Positions 22,745-35,253 of a stretch of DNA of 64,000 nucleotides are shown in pieces. Both the position numbers and the translations under genes were made by a program. Below the pieces are notes generated by a model. The model had not been told where the DNA came from. It saw nothing but the letters and a program-made list of their open reading frames with translations, and did no database searches. The stretch is from Diadema setosum (lineage: Eukaryota; Echinodermata; Echinoidea; Diadematoida; Diadematidae): NCBI RefSeq assembly GCF_964275005.1, contig NC_092693.1, forward strand, positions 30,826,173-30,890,172, in the 5' to 3' direction. The stretch's first letter is position 1, and every line of letters begins with the position of its first letter.

Positions 22745-23620
22745 ACCTAATACTATTGGTGGAAATGCCATCTGTAATTAATTGAAGCTCCAATAAGGTT
22801 CTATTGGTTCATCTGTTTATTTTTTATACACTTAGGATTATAGATATAATGATTAATATTTGTTTTTCACCTTTTTCCTCTTGCAGACAGCAATTGAAAT
22901 ATGATAACGTCTTCAGTCAAATTACTGAATTCTTGCGTCGAGCGGATTTTATTGCAATTGACCAAGACTGAATTGCAATTCATCGGCGTAAGTATTCAGA
23001 TTATAGCGTTGGACCAGAACCACCAATCTCCTGATTACTGCAGGCGTTTTCCACGGAAGTATATCGAGCCTTCCGTCCCACAGCAAAATGTTGGTTATTG
23101 TCTTCAAGCATCACAGTTGTTCACACCGCGCATAACACCGTAGCGGCAGAGTCTCTAGCATCTAGCAGCGGGTAAAGAACACAACGCCCTCTATAATAAT
23201 TTGTCAAAATTTTGGAATTCGTCGATTCGTTCTTCGCTACTGATTTAATTGTCCTCCATCGACGCAAATCAATGCAGGCCTATTGCCCTTCATCGACGGT
23301 GTTTATATTTCGAAATAATCTGAGTACAAGAAATCAGAAAATCTATCATTTTGTTCAATTTTATGACCAACATCGATATTGTTGCACTTTTTTTTTGACT
23401 GAAAATTTTCCAGATGTCCTCCCCGAAAATTTCACCAGATCGTTGAATTTCCGATCTTTTATAAAATGCAAAAGCTCCTCGGGTGTTTGCTGGCAGTCTG
23501 AAATGATTTGGCTGTACGATTATGCAGAAATTATTTCTTCGGGGGGGGGGGGGCGTGTTTAATCTCGAGGAATAGGATTTGAAAATCAAATATCAAGACA
23601 ATAGTTTGGTTATTCAACTT

Positions 23621-23790
23621 CAGGAGCGGATCCAGGAATTCCGAAAATGGGGGGGAGCGCCTTTACGAAGTTATCATCTTTTTTTAATTTTCTTTGTATT
23701 TTGTTTGTTTGTTATGTTTTAACAAAAATGAAAGGCCGGGGGGGGGGGGAGGGGGCACGCGAACGATGCGCTCCCTTGGATCCGCCACTG
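23621..23790. mobile_element. Short hAT-like element (CAGGAGCGGATCC.. / ..GGATCCGCCACTG)
   Basis: The inverted ends CAGGAGCGGATCCAGG and TTGGATCCGCCACTG enclose about 170 bp with G-rich blocks (gggggggggagggggg). No clear target duplication was found. Confidence 0.55.
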
Positions 23791-24522
23791 ATCTTGAATG
23801 GCAAACCCAATAATAAGAAAGCCCCCTAAACCAAATTCTTTGATTGTTGCTTTTTTTTTTCATTTGGTGATCAAATTATCTGAAAATATTGTCCTCATGA
23901 ATGTATACCGAGGAATGGATATGGCATCACACTTGATCTGACACTGTCAGGGATAATAAGCAAAGAACCGAATATCAAAATTGATTTCTCTGATTGGTAT
24001 GATGCTATAATAGGTCGTTTATGTTAATTCAGGAAAAACGGATGACCCTAGAATAGTGCCTTATTTTGGAGGACTCCGATAATAGACTGATGATGATGTC
24101 CACGACAAAAAAGTTAAGTATCATGACGCTCCTGTGAAACAGTTTCGAATGCCTTGTGCTATGATTATTAATACGCCGTTGCAGAATAATCATGTCAAGA
24201 GTCGACGAAAAAGACCGACGATTACAACCGAGTTTTACAGGACCCACCCATATAGGCCCTATTGATGTCAAATAAGACGGTCAAGGTGCCGATCGAGGTG
24301 ACACACTGTCTAGTCTCGCGATATTATGAGGTTGCGAATGATGTGTTCTCTCATAGTTTGCATAACTCAATTGAAATGAGGGAGATTATATGATAGTTTG
24401 CAAAATGTTATATTTTTCTTGAGAGGAGATATTATTGTACGTTTGCATTAACCCGCGGCCATCCGAAAGTGAGCATGTGGACATCGGGAACAAGTATCCA
24501 CGTAATAAATTGGACAGGTTGT

Positions 24523-24523
24523 G

Positions 24524-24588
<65 letters not shown>

Positions 24589-24597
24589 TGTGTGTTT
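24523..24597. repeat. Long (GT)n microsatellite
   Basis: About 35 GT units with one TATG interruption. It is the longest GT run in the window. Confidence 0.95.
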
Positions 24598-25272
24598 AAA
24601 ACTTTAAACGCAGCACACTCCATGCACACGAACGCAGGATCCAGCCATCAGGTCAGTGTTGTCTGGTCCTGTTCCTTTTAAGACTGTAATGAACCCAACG
24701 CACATAATATGCACCGCGCACTTTTTGCTCTTAAAACCCCAAATATTCAACGAACAAAGAAAAGGAGAAAACAGAAGACCTGGCATGCATTACCCATGGT
24801 TCCGCCTCGAGAATTATGCAGTCGAAAAACGAGGCAGAGCATTTACAGTATACTTATCCCATCATCTCTTGTTATTACTTATAAGGTCATTAAAGTTGTC
24901 TCATGAATTTCAGTAATGTAACATGTAGATCGAGCACTGCAGGCTGAATATAAAAATGTACCTTCATAGTAATAAAGTCTATTCAAAACAATAGGGCGCC
25001 TAATGCCAATTCTGGAGTTAACTTAGGGGTTTCCTATTCATGGACACATACGAGGTCATATTGTTTTTTATGCAGAATATATTCCCATTATACAAAGAAA
25101 AAAAAAGTCCTTCAGCAAACTATTCCTTGAGGCGGCAACCTGTGAAATAATCGCCAATTCATACAAAACCGGCCAACATTAGCCTAGTTTCCTTTCGGTT
25201 TATAAAAAAGGTAATAAATTTAATTGCTACATTAGGCCTCTATCTGCACAGAGAACGACGAATTCAGCTTTA

Positions 25273-25370
25273 CAGCAAAATCTGTCTACAGCGGCCACCA
25301 GGCATACGGGGGCGAGAAGAGAGTGGCCGTTTCAGAGAGATTCTCGCTATAGACAGGTTCTCAGACATCA
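25273..25370. mobile_element. Fragment of the CAGTCAAACCTGTC pogo-like family
   Basis: It reads cagcaaaatctgtctacagc, then gtggccgtttcagag and tatagacaggttctcagac, which parallels the left end of the element at 2198. The other end is missing. Confidence 0.55.
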
Positions 25371-25465
25371 GGTCGTACTTTGATTGTGGCATGTTCCCGT
25401 GTAGACCTACTAAGTACGAGTATTTGGTTCTATTACACGCCTGTAATGTATGGTCTACCCTAACG

Positions 25466-25488
25466 GGGGGGGGGGGGGGGGGGGGGCT
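25466..25488. repeat. Poly-G run
   Basis: About 22 consecutive G. The exact length is likely to be unreliable in sequencing. Confidence 0.9.
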
Positions 25489-26687
25489 ATCATGAATGAG
25501 TCAAGTGCAGTGTATACAATGTGTACTATGTCAACTCATAAATCACGTATGAACATGAAAACGGTTATCATACCTATCATTAGGGCCTACAATGGTAGTA
25601 ATGCGTATGCGTATGAAACCCGCATTTTATTATTTTTTTTAAATCTGTAGTAGCATTGTTGGGCGTGACCAATACAAAGCAGCTGTGTTCTCTTTAATGA
25701 GTATTGAAGAAAATAGAAAATACAGTTAATGTCACTCGAAAGAACAAACAAACACACGAGCGGATAACTACCACTCAGTCATCGAACAAAAGAAAAGAGA
25801 TCGTGCGTGGAAAATGTTTCATTCGGAAAACTGTTATGCATTACCTTTGCAACATACATTGCAGGCCCGTATCCAGGGGGGGTGCGTCGGGTGCGTACGC
25901 ACCCCCCCAAATTCTGAAAGGTCCAATTTTTCATAATAACGGTTTTTAGCAATTCTCAAGATAACAATCCAAATAAATATAAAGACACATTATTATGCTA
26001 CGTAAATGTGGAAGAGTACGTTTAACAATGTTAAAAATAATTGTACGAAACCCTTTTGTTGTATGAACCATCGGATCGTCCCCATGCACACAAATACAAA
26101 TGTTATGTATCAATTTGTGCGAGCTATTATTATATTGGCACTGCATGCCATGGCCTTGGCGCGTGTGACCGGTGTTTTTTTTTCCACTGGCCGCCCGAGT
26201 ACGTGCGATTCGTGGATGACATTGAGGTTGACACTTGCATTTTTCACAGGAACAGAGGTAAGTGGATGAAAATCTAATAGCCTCAAGTTTACGTATAATG
26301 TTTTTATTATGATAAGAATTAAAGAAATTTCCTCGAAATTATAACTATAATCGAAAACCTGAGACATTTTATATCTATGTCTCACAAAGATATAGTACAT
26401 GTATATAAGTACATGTTGGCATGATAATGCCTGGGGATAGATTATTATGTCAACTATTTTCCATTATGAATGCATGCTCCAATCAAATTGTGAAAAGGTG
26501 GTCATGAATTAGCATTTCTTACGAACGATCAGGAGAGACAAAATGAGTCGGATTGGATTACAATTCTCACTTACAGCTTTGTAGAAGTCTGAGTCAACAG
26601 TATCACACAGTACTTCAAGACGTATTATAGTACAAACGATTTCTTGAGCCTGCACCGTTTCAGGCTCTGTTCTGGATACAGCGGTAG

Positions 26688-27117
26688 AAACTCATTCTTT
26701 TCTTTCTTTTTTATTTTATCATTATTTACTAATCTCTTTTCTAACTTACAGGTAGCGGATTTCTTTGCAGGCCAAATTCGGAAATGTAGTGTTGATTATT
26801 ACTTATACATTTTCTCATGTTGTGACAGTTCTATTGGTTCTCATTTTAAAGTGAGCCAAAACCCAAAAAAAATTTCACTTATAATTTCCAAAGAGTATTA
26901 TGCAGGCACGCAAACTCATTTTAGTTGTATTTCATATAAATGTAATGGGTAAGAGGGTATGAGAGAGAATGGAAAGTGCTGAGCTATGAAGTAAAATGGT
27001 AAAGTAAAAAGTTTGTCAGATAGTATTACAAAAGAAACTCATTCTTTTTTGTTTGTTTATTTTATCATTATTTACTTATCTCTCTTCTAACTTAAAGGTA
27101 GTGGATCTCTTTGCAGC
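26688..27117. repeat. ~345-bp tandem duplication
   Basis: The text starting aaactcattctttt at 26688 recurs at 27033 (tttatcattatttact, tcttctaactta, ggtagtggatctctttgcag). The second copy is split by the 27118-28848 insertion and resumes at 28857 (ccaaattcgaaaatg). The first copy keeps the uninterrupted site. Confidence 0.75.
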
Positions 27118-28848
27118 CAGTGGCGTATCTGGGGGGGGGGGGGGGCAAGGGGGGGGCAAGGGGGGCACGTGCCCCGGGCGCCACTCCTTGGGGGCGCAAA
27201 AAAAAAACGAAAAAAAAAAAACGAAGAAGAAGAAGAAAAAAAAACGAAGAAGAAGAAGAAAAAAAGAAAAGAAGAAGAAGAAGAAGAAAAAAAAAAAAAC
27301 TCGCCCCGGAAGGGGGAGGGAGAATGGTAAGGGGGGGGGGGGGCAGAAAACCAAATCAAACAAGATAAAAACAAAACATGATGACGCGGACAAAACGACA
27401 ATGTTTATTGTGTTCACACAAACATTCTATGTTCTGTGAGCTGAAATACAAAAATTTTCGGCTCGCTCGCTGCGCTCGCTCGCCAAAATTTGTATAAAAA
27501 AGAAGGTAAGAACAAAACGTGATGATGACAAAATGGCAGTGTCTATTGTGTTCACACATGTCATTTTATATTTAGCAGGCAAAATGTTTCACGGAGCAGC
27601 GGCTGCAATTTCATTCCTTCTGAAGCGATCGCCCATTGGATCAAAAGAGGGCGTCAACGGTTTCGAACATACGGGGGGGGGGGGGGCGCAAAAAACAATA
27701 ACAAATCAAACAAGATAAGAACAAAACGTAATGATGACGCGGAAATATACAAATTTCTGCTCACTCGCTCGTACTAATTTAGAGTATTTTTTCAAGTCCT
27801 CAGTTTGTTGGTATAAATCGTTATCTATAAGGCTGTCACTATATTTTGATTAGAATTGTAAGATTTAATAAGCAAAAAATGACAAGAGTTTCATGATTTG
27901 TAAGCTGAAATACAAAAATTTTCTGCTCGCTCGCTGCGCTCGCTCGCCAAAATTTGTTTAAAAAAAGAGAAGAAGATAAGAACAAAACGTGACGATGACG
28001 CGGACAAAATGATAATGTCTATTGTGTTCACTCATGTCATTTTATATTTAGCAGGAAAAATGTTACACGGAGCAGCGACTGCAATTTCATTCGTTCTGAA
28101 GCGATCGCCGATTGGATCAAAAGAGAACGCCAACGGTTTCGAACATACGGGGAAGGGGGGCGCAAGAAAAAATAAAAAAAGATAAGAAAAAAACGTAATG
28201 ATGACGCAGAAATATACAAATTTCGGCTCACTCGCTGGTACTAATTTAGAGTATTTTTTCAAGTCCTCAGTTTGTTGGTATAAATCGTTATCTATAAGGT
28301 CGTCACTATAATTGTGAGATTTAATAAGCAAGAAATGACAAGAATTCCATGTTTTGTAAGCTGAAATACAAAAATTTTCGGCTCGCTCGCTGCGCTCGCT
28401 CGCCAAAATTTATATAAAAAAATATAAGAACAATACGTGATGATGACGAGGACATTTACAAATTTCAGCACACTCGCGCGCACTAATTTAGAGTACTTTT
28501 TAAAGTCCTCAGTTCTTTTGGTATAAATCGATATCTATAAGGCTGTCACTATATCTTGTTTAGAATTGTAAGATTTGGTAAGCAAAAAATGACAAAAATT
28601 CCATGTTTTGTAAGCTGAAATACAAAAATTTTCGGCTCGCTCGCTGCGCTCGCTCGCCAAAATCTATCAAAATTCATTACATTTAAATCACCCTCAAAAA
28701 GATCCCTTTTAAGTGCTTGAAAAAGCATCATGCGGACTTGTTTAAAGTCCCTACCGGGATGGGGTAGGGGTTGAACACTTTTTTTCAGAAATTAGGGGCG
28801 CAATTTTCGTGCTTGCCCCGGGCGCCGTTTTCCCTAGATACGCCACTG
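27118..28848. mobile_element. hAT-like non-autonomous element with perfect 8-bp target duplication
   Basis: The ends CAGTGGCGTATCT and the complement AGATACGCCACTG are inverted, each followed inward by GCGCCCGGGGC-type sequence. The 8-base TTTGCAGC flanks both sides (27110-27117 and 28849-28856). The interior has a GAA/A-rich purine block (27198-27298) and four blocks sharing gtaagctgaaatacaaaaat and the GCTCGCTCGCTGCGCTCGCT motif. Two further internal blocks repeat cattttatatttagcagg. There is no transposase frame. The Lys/Arg- or Phe-rich open frames here come from the purine tract. Confidence 0.85.
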
Positions 28849-29626
28849 TTTGCAGCCCAAATTCGAAAATGCCCAGAGACAGCTAGTAACCAAATAACCT
28901 ACTATAATTTAATAGATAAGAAATAACCATTCCAGTATGTGTCTTAGTGTGCACAGTAAGACAGATCAAATCAAATAGGAAAACATCTGAGCACTAAGCC
29001 TGAGGTCTGAATTTGCACTCAACTTCTTCCAATGGCTAACGGATGTTTAATTTTTGAATTTCACTGACCTCCAAATTTCACAAAGAAAACCTTCTTAGCA
29101 TGATGGTTAATATGACATTTGACTGATATTGGAGATGTTTGCGAATCGGATCTACTACCTTTAATATTATTAATCTAAAATGATTATTTGAAAGTTCGGA
29201 AATGCTGGAAATATCCTACCACAAGGAGGCAAAATATAAATGGTTCACATTTACAATTCATTTTGTTTTAAAAATTTTCTTATTTATTTTCGTTTTTGAC
29301 AAACTCGCATACCAGGCTTCAGGCCTGCTAACGCGGGTATACAATAGAAAAAATAAAAGTTAAAACAACACCAGGGAAATCACTATTCTCAATTTTGCGG
29401 CGCGCTACGCGCGCAGAGTCTCGAACACAATTAAACTTTGCAACTTCCTGGCAAAATGAGTTTTTACTATTTCCTAGATGAAATACCGTAACGCGATTGC
29501 ATGCAACAGACAAAAATACAAATTTCCTCGAGACTTTAAAACGTCATTAAAACAGTCAAAATTTACAATTTGCGGCGCGCTTCGCGCGCAAATTCTTATA
29601 CAACTTTTGTAGTTCGGTCGTCCAAA

Positions 29627-29631
<5 letters not shown>

Positions 29632-29665
<34 letters not shown>

Positions 29666-29682
29666 AATATATATATATATAA

Positions 29683-29717
<35 letters not shown>

Positions 29718-29718
29718 A
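29632..29718. repeat. (AT)n followed by (GT)n
   Basis: About 45 bp of AT-rich dinucleotides run straight into about 15 GT units. Confidence 0.9.
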
Positions 29719-29793
29719 TCATTGGTATTGGTACCGAAGGTCCGTTTTTTTAGTGACCGCACCCCCCCTTGAAAAATCCTGGCTACGGGCCTG

Positions 29794-32116
29794 CATTGTA
29801 ATAATATTCACGCCCCTGCGATATTACGCAACTGGAAAGTTTATATGCTCGCACCAGGCAGGGTGCACGTGCTGGCCGCGCCAGCGGGAAACACGCATGT
29901 TTACAATCGTCTCTACGTAAAAATGTACACACGCTACAATGTACTGGTATGCAACTCTCTGCACCTGCTGCTTGGTGCAAGAACGCCGCTCGCAGAAATC
30001 GTCTCACTTCCTGTTGTGTAAACTCCGCATGCATGCATGATGCATGATGATGCATGCTCCTCGCGCTGCACACATAAACCCTGGCCATGGCATCTGTTTT
30101 TAGGTCATAAATCGCAACTGCACAACGTTATAGGTTGATACCCGGGCTGGGCTGTTGTGTCGTGTCTAAGTTGAGTGCAACTGAGTCACAAAAAGCGACA
30201 AAGCCGTAACTTTTGCATCATACGTATACCGAGTAAGTTATGATACGTCTCGTGTGGTTATAGAATAACATGAATTAGAAATTAGCCGAACAAGTATACT
30301 CCTACTTCTCTCTGGACTCTGGCAATATTTCCTGGGGTTGTGGCTGAGTAGGGCCTATCAGTCACACTGCGGTGACCCAGCTCTGGCCCCGGTGTTCCTC
30401 CGCTCCGCCCGTCCGGCCTTCGTGTCCGGTTTCCCGAGTGAAGCAGGTCGCTCTCTCATCAATAGTCTGCATAGGCCTACGTCTGCCTTGCTCTCCGGCG
30501 ACACGCCGAACCGATACTATAGGTCCCTATGTCGATTTGGTACCAACTACCATGGAGGTACTTCTAAATTAGGCGAGCCTATTACCTCCTTGGTTTAACT
30601 GGACCTGTTCCAGCACCTGTTTTTGACGTACCGCCAGAGTTTCCTAATTATGCTTTCTGGCATTCTAGATCTTGGCGTTTCAGCATCTAACTTGTTAGAC
30701 CTCTAATGAATGCTCGGACTAGACACTATCGGTACCACACCAGCAACCCCAATCCGTACCGAGTTAAATTTACAGCGCCCCGTTGATTTTTATACAAGGT
30801 TTATACAGCATTATGCTAGCTAGGCATAGAGTCTAGATCTAATTTGTCTGTTTTTCTTTAGCATAATTCTAGCATATTAATTGCCACAGAAAGGTAATGT
30901 GGGCGTTTTGCGTAATTTTACTGTGGAACCTTTTTTTTTCCTTGTTAACGTTAGTTTGTCAGTTGATTTGTCGACAAAATTGACTGTCTGTAGAAAAAGT
31001 AGTGGAAAAAGTTCCACATGTACAGCCTGTAGCCTATCAGCACTCCTTCACACTGTTATACTGTTTGGGCTGGTCGCAACATAGAAACCCTAACCATGCT
31101 AACCCTAATCCTAAACTGAGTAAATTCTAACCCTAATCGTAAAGCCACCTAAATGTAAATTTAAATTCATGTTGCTTATGCATTAGGCCTATGCATAGTG
31201 GGGGAGGGGGTACATAGATGGAACTCTTGCTGAAGTTGTGAAGACCTGTTTTTGTTTTGTGCGTGTGTGTTTTGTTTTGTTTGGCTTTGTTGAGTACCAC
31301 AGTTCAGTTTGGAGCATACGATTTGTTGTTTTGCTTGTCAGCTAAAAAATGGGAAGACTTTTTCTGTTTGTTTGTTTGTTTGTTGTTGCTTGTCAGCTGA
31401 TTGGGCACCACAGTTTGTAATTGGACACCATAGTCCATATTGCGATTTGGCACCACAGTGTATTTTTATGTGATACCTACAGATCCTCTCTATATATTTT
31501 TGCTTGTCAGTTGTCAGCTGATTAGGCACCACAATTGGCTGATTGGTATGATGTGAAATAATTTCATTGAAATTTAGCATAACTTTAATGCCGCTTCAAG
31601 CACAATCCTTTTTTTTTTTTTCCGCTCGGCAACTTGTACGACCTATAATGATTCATGAAATTTCTCCACTAGTAAACAGGCGGTATGCGTTTGCAGCAGG
31701 CAAGTCTCGTGTTACGACTCCCTTGGGGCTGATTGAACTAGCTAGCTTGATCTCTTGTAACTACACTAGAAGACAAACTTAAGTTCTACTAGATGCCTGT
31801 ATCTTTTTCTTTCTTCTACTGGTATGTTAGGAGAGTGTGTTGTATCACTGGACGCTTTTTTTTTTTTTTCGTGGCTCTGAATTCTGTACTCAGAGGATGA
31901 AATTTTGACCAAAAATAGCACCAGTTATTCACAAATTCCTGAAAATTACAAATTCTGCAAAATTATGAAAATTTTTCACCATATTTGGAAAATAGACTTC
32001 AAATATACCCCTCTCCAAAAAGTTGTCTTTTAGCGCTGTGTAAAATCCAGGGAATAATTTTCCTGGTATCGCATAGCAATTTGTGAGCATTTTGGTACGA
32101 CTGCTATACAAAATGT
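29794..32116. other. Intergenic, no gene recognised
   Basis: The part at 29800-30600 is richer in CpG (ctccgctccgcccgtccggc near 30400) and has an 86-codon open frame (30338-30598) with no recognisable domain. It might be an upstream FBXO31 exon or promoter, but no evidence ties it to that gene. Beyond 30600 there are short caccacagt repeats (31300-31540) and AT-rich DNA. Confidence 0.4.
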
Positions 32117-32260
32117 AATTAGGTGATCCGAGTATCCTCTCGGATCACCTTCTGTTTTTGTACGGATTCTTTCTTCTTCTTCTTCTTTTTCTTCTTTCTC
32201 CCCAAAAGTTGTGCATCGATTAGCTCAGAAAGTCCTCTTCCTATCAATTTCAAACTTATA

Positions 32261-32438
32261 CAGGGCTGCCAACTCTCACTCATTGAGAGTGAGACTCACT
32301 CATTTTGGTCCTTTCTCACTCTAAAACTTTATTTCATTTGCATGCATCTCTATTGATCTCACTCATTTTGACTCCTAAATTATAGCATTGGCTTATGGGA
32401 GTCTCACTCTCAACTAGTTTCCAATGTTGGCAGCCCTG
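32261..32438. mobile_element. 178-bp hAT-like element nested in the 32.1-34.6 kb element
   Basis: The inverted ends are CAGGGCTGCCAAC. The direct flank cttata lies on both sides (32255-32260 and 32439-32444). The interior is repeats of gagtgagactcact. A half-copy relative is at 10838-10910. Confidence 0.75.
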
Positions 32439-33711
32439 CTTATACCATATATGTATCGTCTCCCAAAGACGGCAATCGAACTTAAATCAAAGTGATCAGT
32501 CGACCGTGACGTCACTATGACGTCATTATATGAAACACATTCTCAATCATATCTCATTAATGGAATGGAATTTTTCAATGAAATTTACGTCACATATATT
32601 TCAAGTCAAGCGCATTCTACTCATATTCTCAAAATTCATCTATACCTTAGAACGTGCGCGTACGCGCGCGTTGAAATATTTGTATGCTGAAATCGAGCTC
32701 AAATTTTTTTTGCATACGTTTCAGACCATTTGGAGCATTTTTTGAAAAATTGAAAAAAATTTACGGACGCGTACGCGCGCGCGCATATACGCACGCACAG
32801 CTCATATGCAATAGAAATTTCCCATTTTTTCACACGGATCGGATGCCTGAAATGTCAAGGAATGTTTCTACCAAGTTTCAAGTCAATCCGACTCAATATG
32901 ACGTCATACGGGCCCGTCAAAGTTGAAATTCCGCGCGCGCGTCAATGGCGATATACAGTGCAACAATGCCAAAAAACTGCCAATTTTAAATCCGATTTTA
33001 CTCGTCAGGATGGACGGTGACCCCCCATTTTGTTGACATATTCTGAAAGCTGATGAGTTGTACATATCATTTCATGGGTTGGCGATGCTGGAAAAATGAT
33101 TAAAAGATATCAAATTTCTTAATAAAATAAAAAGAGTAAATTTTCAAAATGACGTCATCAAATTACAAGTTCACTCGATCGTATCTCACTTATCCTTTGC
33201 CAATTTTCACCTAGATTTCAGTATGTTGTAGCTTATTAAATGCTCTTTCATTAATATAATAACAACATTTTGATTAGATGACGGCATCACCTCGTAATAT
33301 TGGATTGAAAGTAATCTTGTCAAATTTGGCCAGTTTACGTGTTATCTTAATGGGAGTGCAGTTTTTCTGGAAATGAAAATTGACATGACTATCTTTTTCG
33401 AGCACTAGCTCACCTATGCTTCGGTGAATTTCTCTAAGATTTTAATATGTTGTAGCTGAGACTTTGGGCTATTGTAAGTGTGCCCTTCATTTTTTAATGC
33501 GGTATCTGGATCACGTCCAAAACTTGGTTGAAATCAAAGCCTATCTTCGATATATTTTCATATTTCTTTCTTTTTCCAACTTTCTGTGCAATAACTCAAG
33601 AAAAACATACTCTATCACCACCATATTTTGCACATGTTTAGTTCATGTCACGTACATTATTTCATAAAATAACAACTACTTGATCAGACGCCATCTTGGG
33701 TATGTAAATTA

Positions 33712-34437
33712 GGGTCAAAGGTCATAAATGTTTCATCTAGTATCTTGGTGAATACATGTTCTATCTTCTCCATATTTTGCACACGTAAAGACCGCGTTAC
33801 AAGGATCATTTCACAAAATAACCACTTTTTGCTCAGATGCCATCTTGTCTGTGCAGATCGGGGTCAAAGGTCATATGTACTTCTTTCTTTATCTTCGTTA
33901 TGACGTGTTATCTCTATGGGAGGGAATTTTTCTAGATGTGAAAATTGACATGATTGTCTTTATCGAGCACTAGCTCACTTACCCTTCGGTGAATTTCTCC
34001 CAGATTTTAATGTGTTGTAGCTGAGACTTTGCGCTATCGTACGTGTGCCCTTTGTTTTTCATATGGTGTCGGGATCACGTCCAAAAACGTGGTTGAACTT
34101 AAAGGTTATCTTCGATGTATTTTCATATTTCTTTCTTTTTCCAATTTTCTTTGCAATAACTCAAAAAAAAATAGCCCCTATCAACCCCATATTTTGCACA
34201 TGTTTAGTTAATGTTACGTACATTATTTCATAAAATAACAACTACTTGATCAGACACCATCTTGGGTATGTAAACTAGGGTCAAAGGTCATAAATGTTTC
34301 ATCCTGTATCTTGGTGAATACATGTCTTATCTTTCCCATATTTTGCACTCGCAAAGACCATGCTACAAGAATCATTTCACAAAATAACTACTTTTTGCTC
34401 AGATGCCATCTTGGGGTGCAAAGTGGGGTCAAAGGTC
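33712..34437. promoter_or_regulatory. Four DR1-type nuclear-receptor motifs
   Basis: GGGTCAAAGGTCA occurs four times, at 33712, 33861, 34278 and 34425. Two lie in each half of the 566-bp duplication. Each is preceded by a gccatctt.. text block, so they are spread by repeat duplication. Binding is not shown. Confidence 0.5.
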
Positions 34438-34613
34438 AAATATACTTCATTCTGCATCTTTGATTTAGTAATAGTGTATACGGAATTCGGTACCCAAGAT
34501 GGCAGGTCTGACTCCCTTTTCAAAATGAGAATGCAAACATCACACGACCAATGTCCCTAATCTCAGGTGAAAACTCGAATCATTGATTTAAAAAAAAATC
34601 GGATCACCTAATT

Positions 34614-35218
34614 TGTCAGTCTTGACAAATTCCGAGTCTAGTTTGCATAGCAGTTTCATTACCTAGACAAAAATTGCTAATCTATTTCGAGAAGGAAAAT
34701 TATTCCCTGAAATCACATTATAATTTTTGATAAGTTTTTAGTAAATGGAAAAATCGATGTGTCTTGTATTTTTGTCCTTGCACCAGAATCACTATAGGCC
34801 TACATGTTCTTACCGAGCGGACGACAAACAAACAGACAAACAAAAAAAATCAGCCAATGAGGCTCAAATTTGATATTTTATGGTAAAATGTCCAACCTCG
34901 ACGTTTCGAACAGTTCATGTGATATAATCTAGTGGTAAATAGACATCTTCTAAATATCTGAGGTGAAATGTAACTTTCTTAGCATTTTTATATTTCTATG
35001 TCGCGTATTTTGTGTTTTCGGTCCATACAATGCTCAGTGAGGCTAAAACTGATATGAACTCCTGTGTGTATTGAATGGCATTAGTACGCAAAAATGTGCA
35101 CGTCCGAAATTACCATGCATTCCGGTGATATATATATACTTGTGCAGGCTAAAATCATAAGGGAGATTAACAAACGATGAACGATAAGACATAAGAAAAA
35201 TGCTTACACTCTTGCCCC

Positions 35219-35253
<35 letters not shown>

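Larger units (their letters stand above)
22745..25861. other. Mixed intergenic DNA, no gene recognised
   Basis: No convincing exon was found. Open frames around 22901, 23212 and 24656 lack codon structure and splice signals. Short repeats and microsatellites inside are listed separately. Confidence 0.45.
25862..29793. mobile_element. Possible larger element with CAGGCCCGTANCCAGG ends, hosting a nested hAT-like insert
   Basis: The left end CAGGCCCGTATCCAGG and the complement of the right end CCTGGCTACGGGCCTG match over 16 bases but one. Both are followed inward by a G-rich GGGGGTGCG block. A short direct repeat cattg flanks both ends. Inside lie a 345-bp tandem duplication, the nested 1.73 kb insert and AT/GT microsatellites. 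No transposase is recognised. The two ends could also be independent fragments. Confidence 0.45.
32117..34613. mobile_element. ~2.5-kb element with AATTAGGTGATCCGA ends and a 566-bp internal duplication
   Basis: Perfect 15-base inverted ends AATTAGGTGATCCGA bound about 2.5 kb. A second tcggatcacc beside the left end makes a local hairpin. Inside, a roughly 566-bp unit is repeated (33342-33907 and 33908 to about 34450), each carrying catattttgcacatgttta and gggtcaaaggtcat. The tandem cgcgcgtacgcgcgcg stretches near 32650-32790 are CpG-rich. A small hAT-like element is inserted at 32261. No transposase frame is seen. Confidence 0.7.

Noticed and set aside
27190-27420. Open frames rich in Lys/Arg (plus) or Phe (minus)
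   Set aside because: They are produced by a GAA/A purine tract inside a transposon. There is no codon structure or domain.
27460-28658. GAGC tetranucleotide blocks as a parvovirus-type terminal repeat
   Set aside because: No hairpin ends or viral coding text. The blocks lie inside a hAT-like element with its own ends, so the resemblance is local only.
30338-30598. 86-codon frame in CpG-rich DNA considered as a first FBXO31 exon
   Set aside because: No recognisable similarity to FBXO31, and an in-frame stop just before the F-box start codon rules out coding extension from upstream.
31080-31145. aaccctaacc / taaccctaatcc text resembling telomere repeat
   Set aside because: Units are irregular and interrupted. 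No run of three perfect units exists, so it is not an interstitial telomere array.
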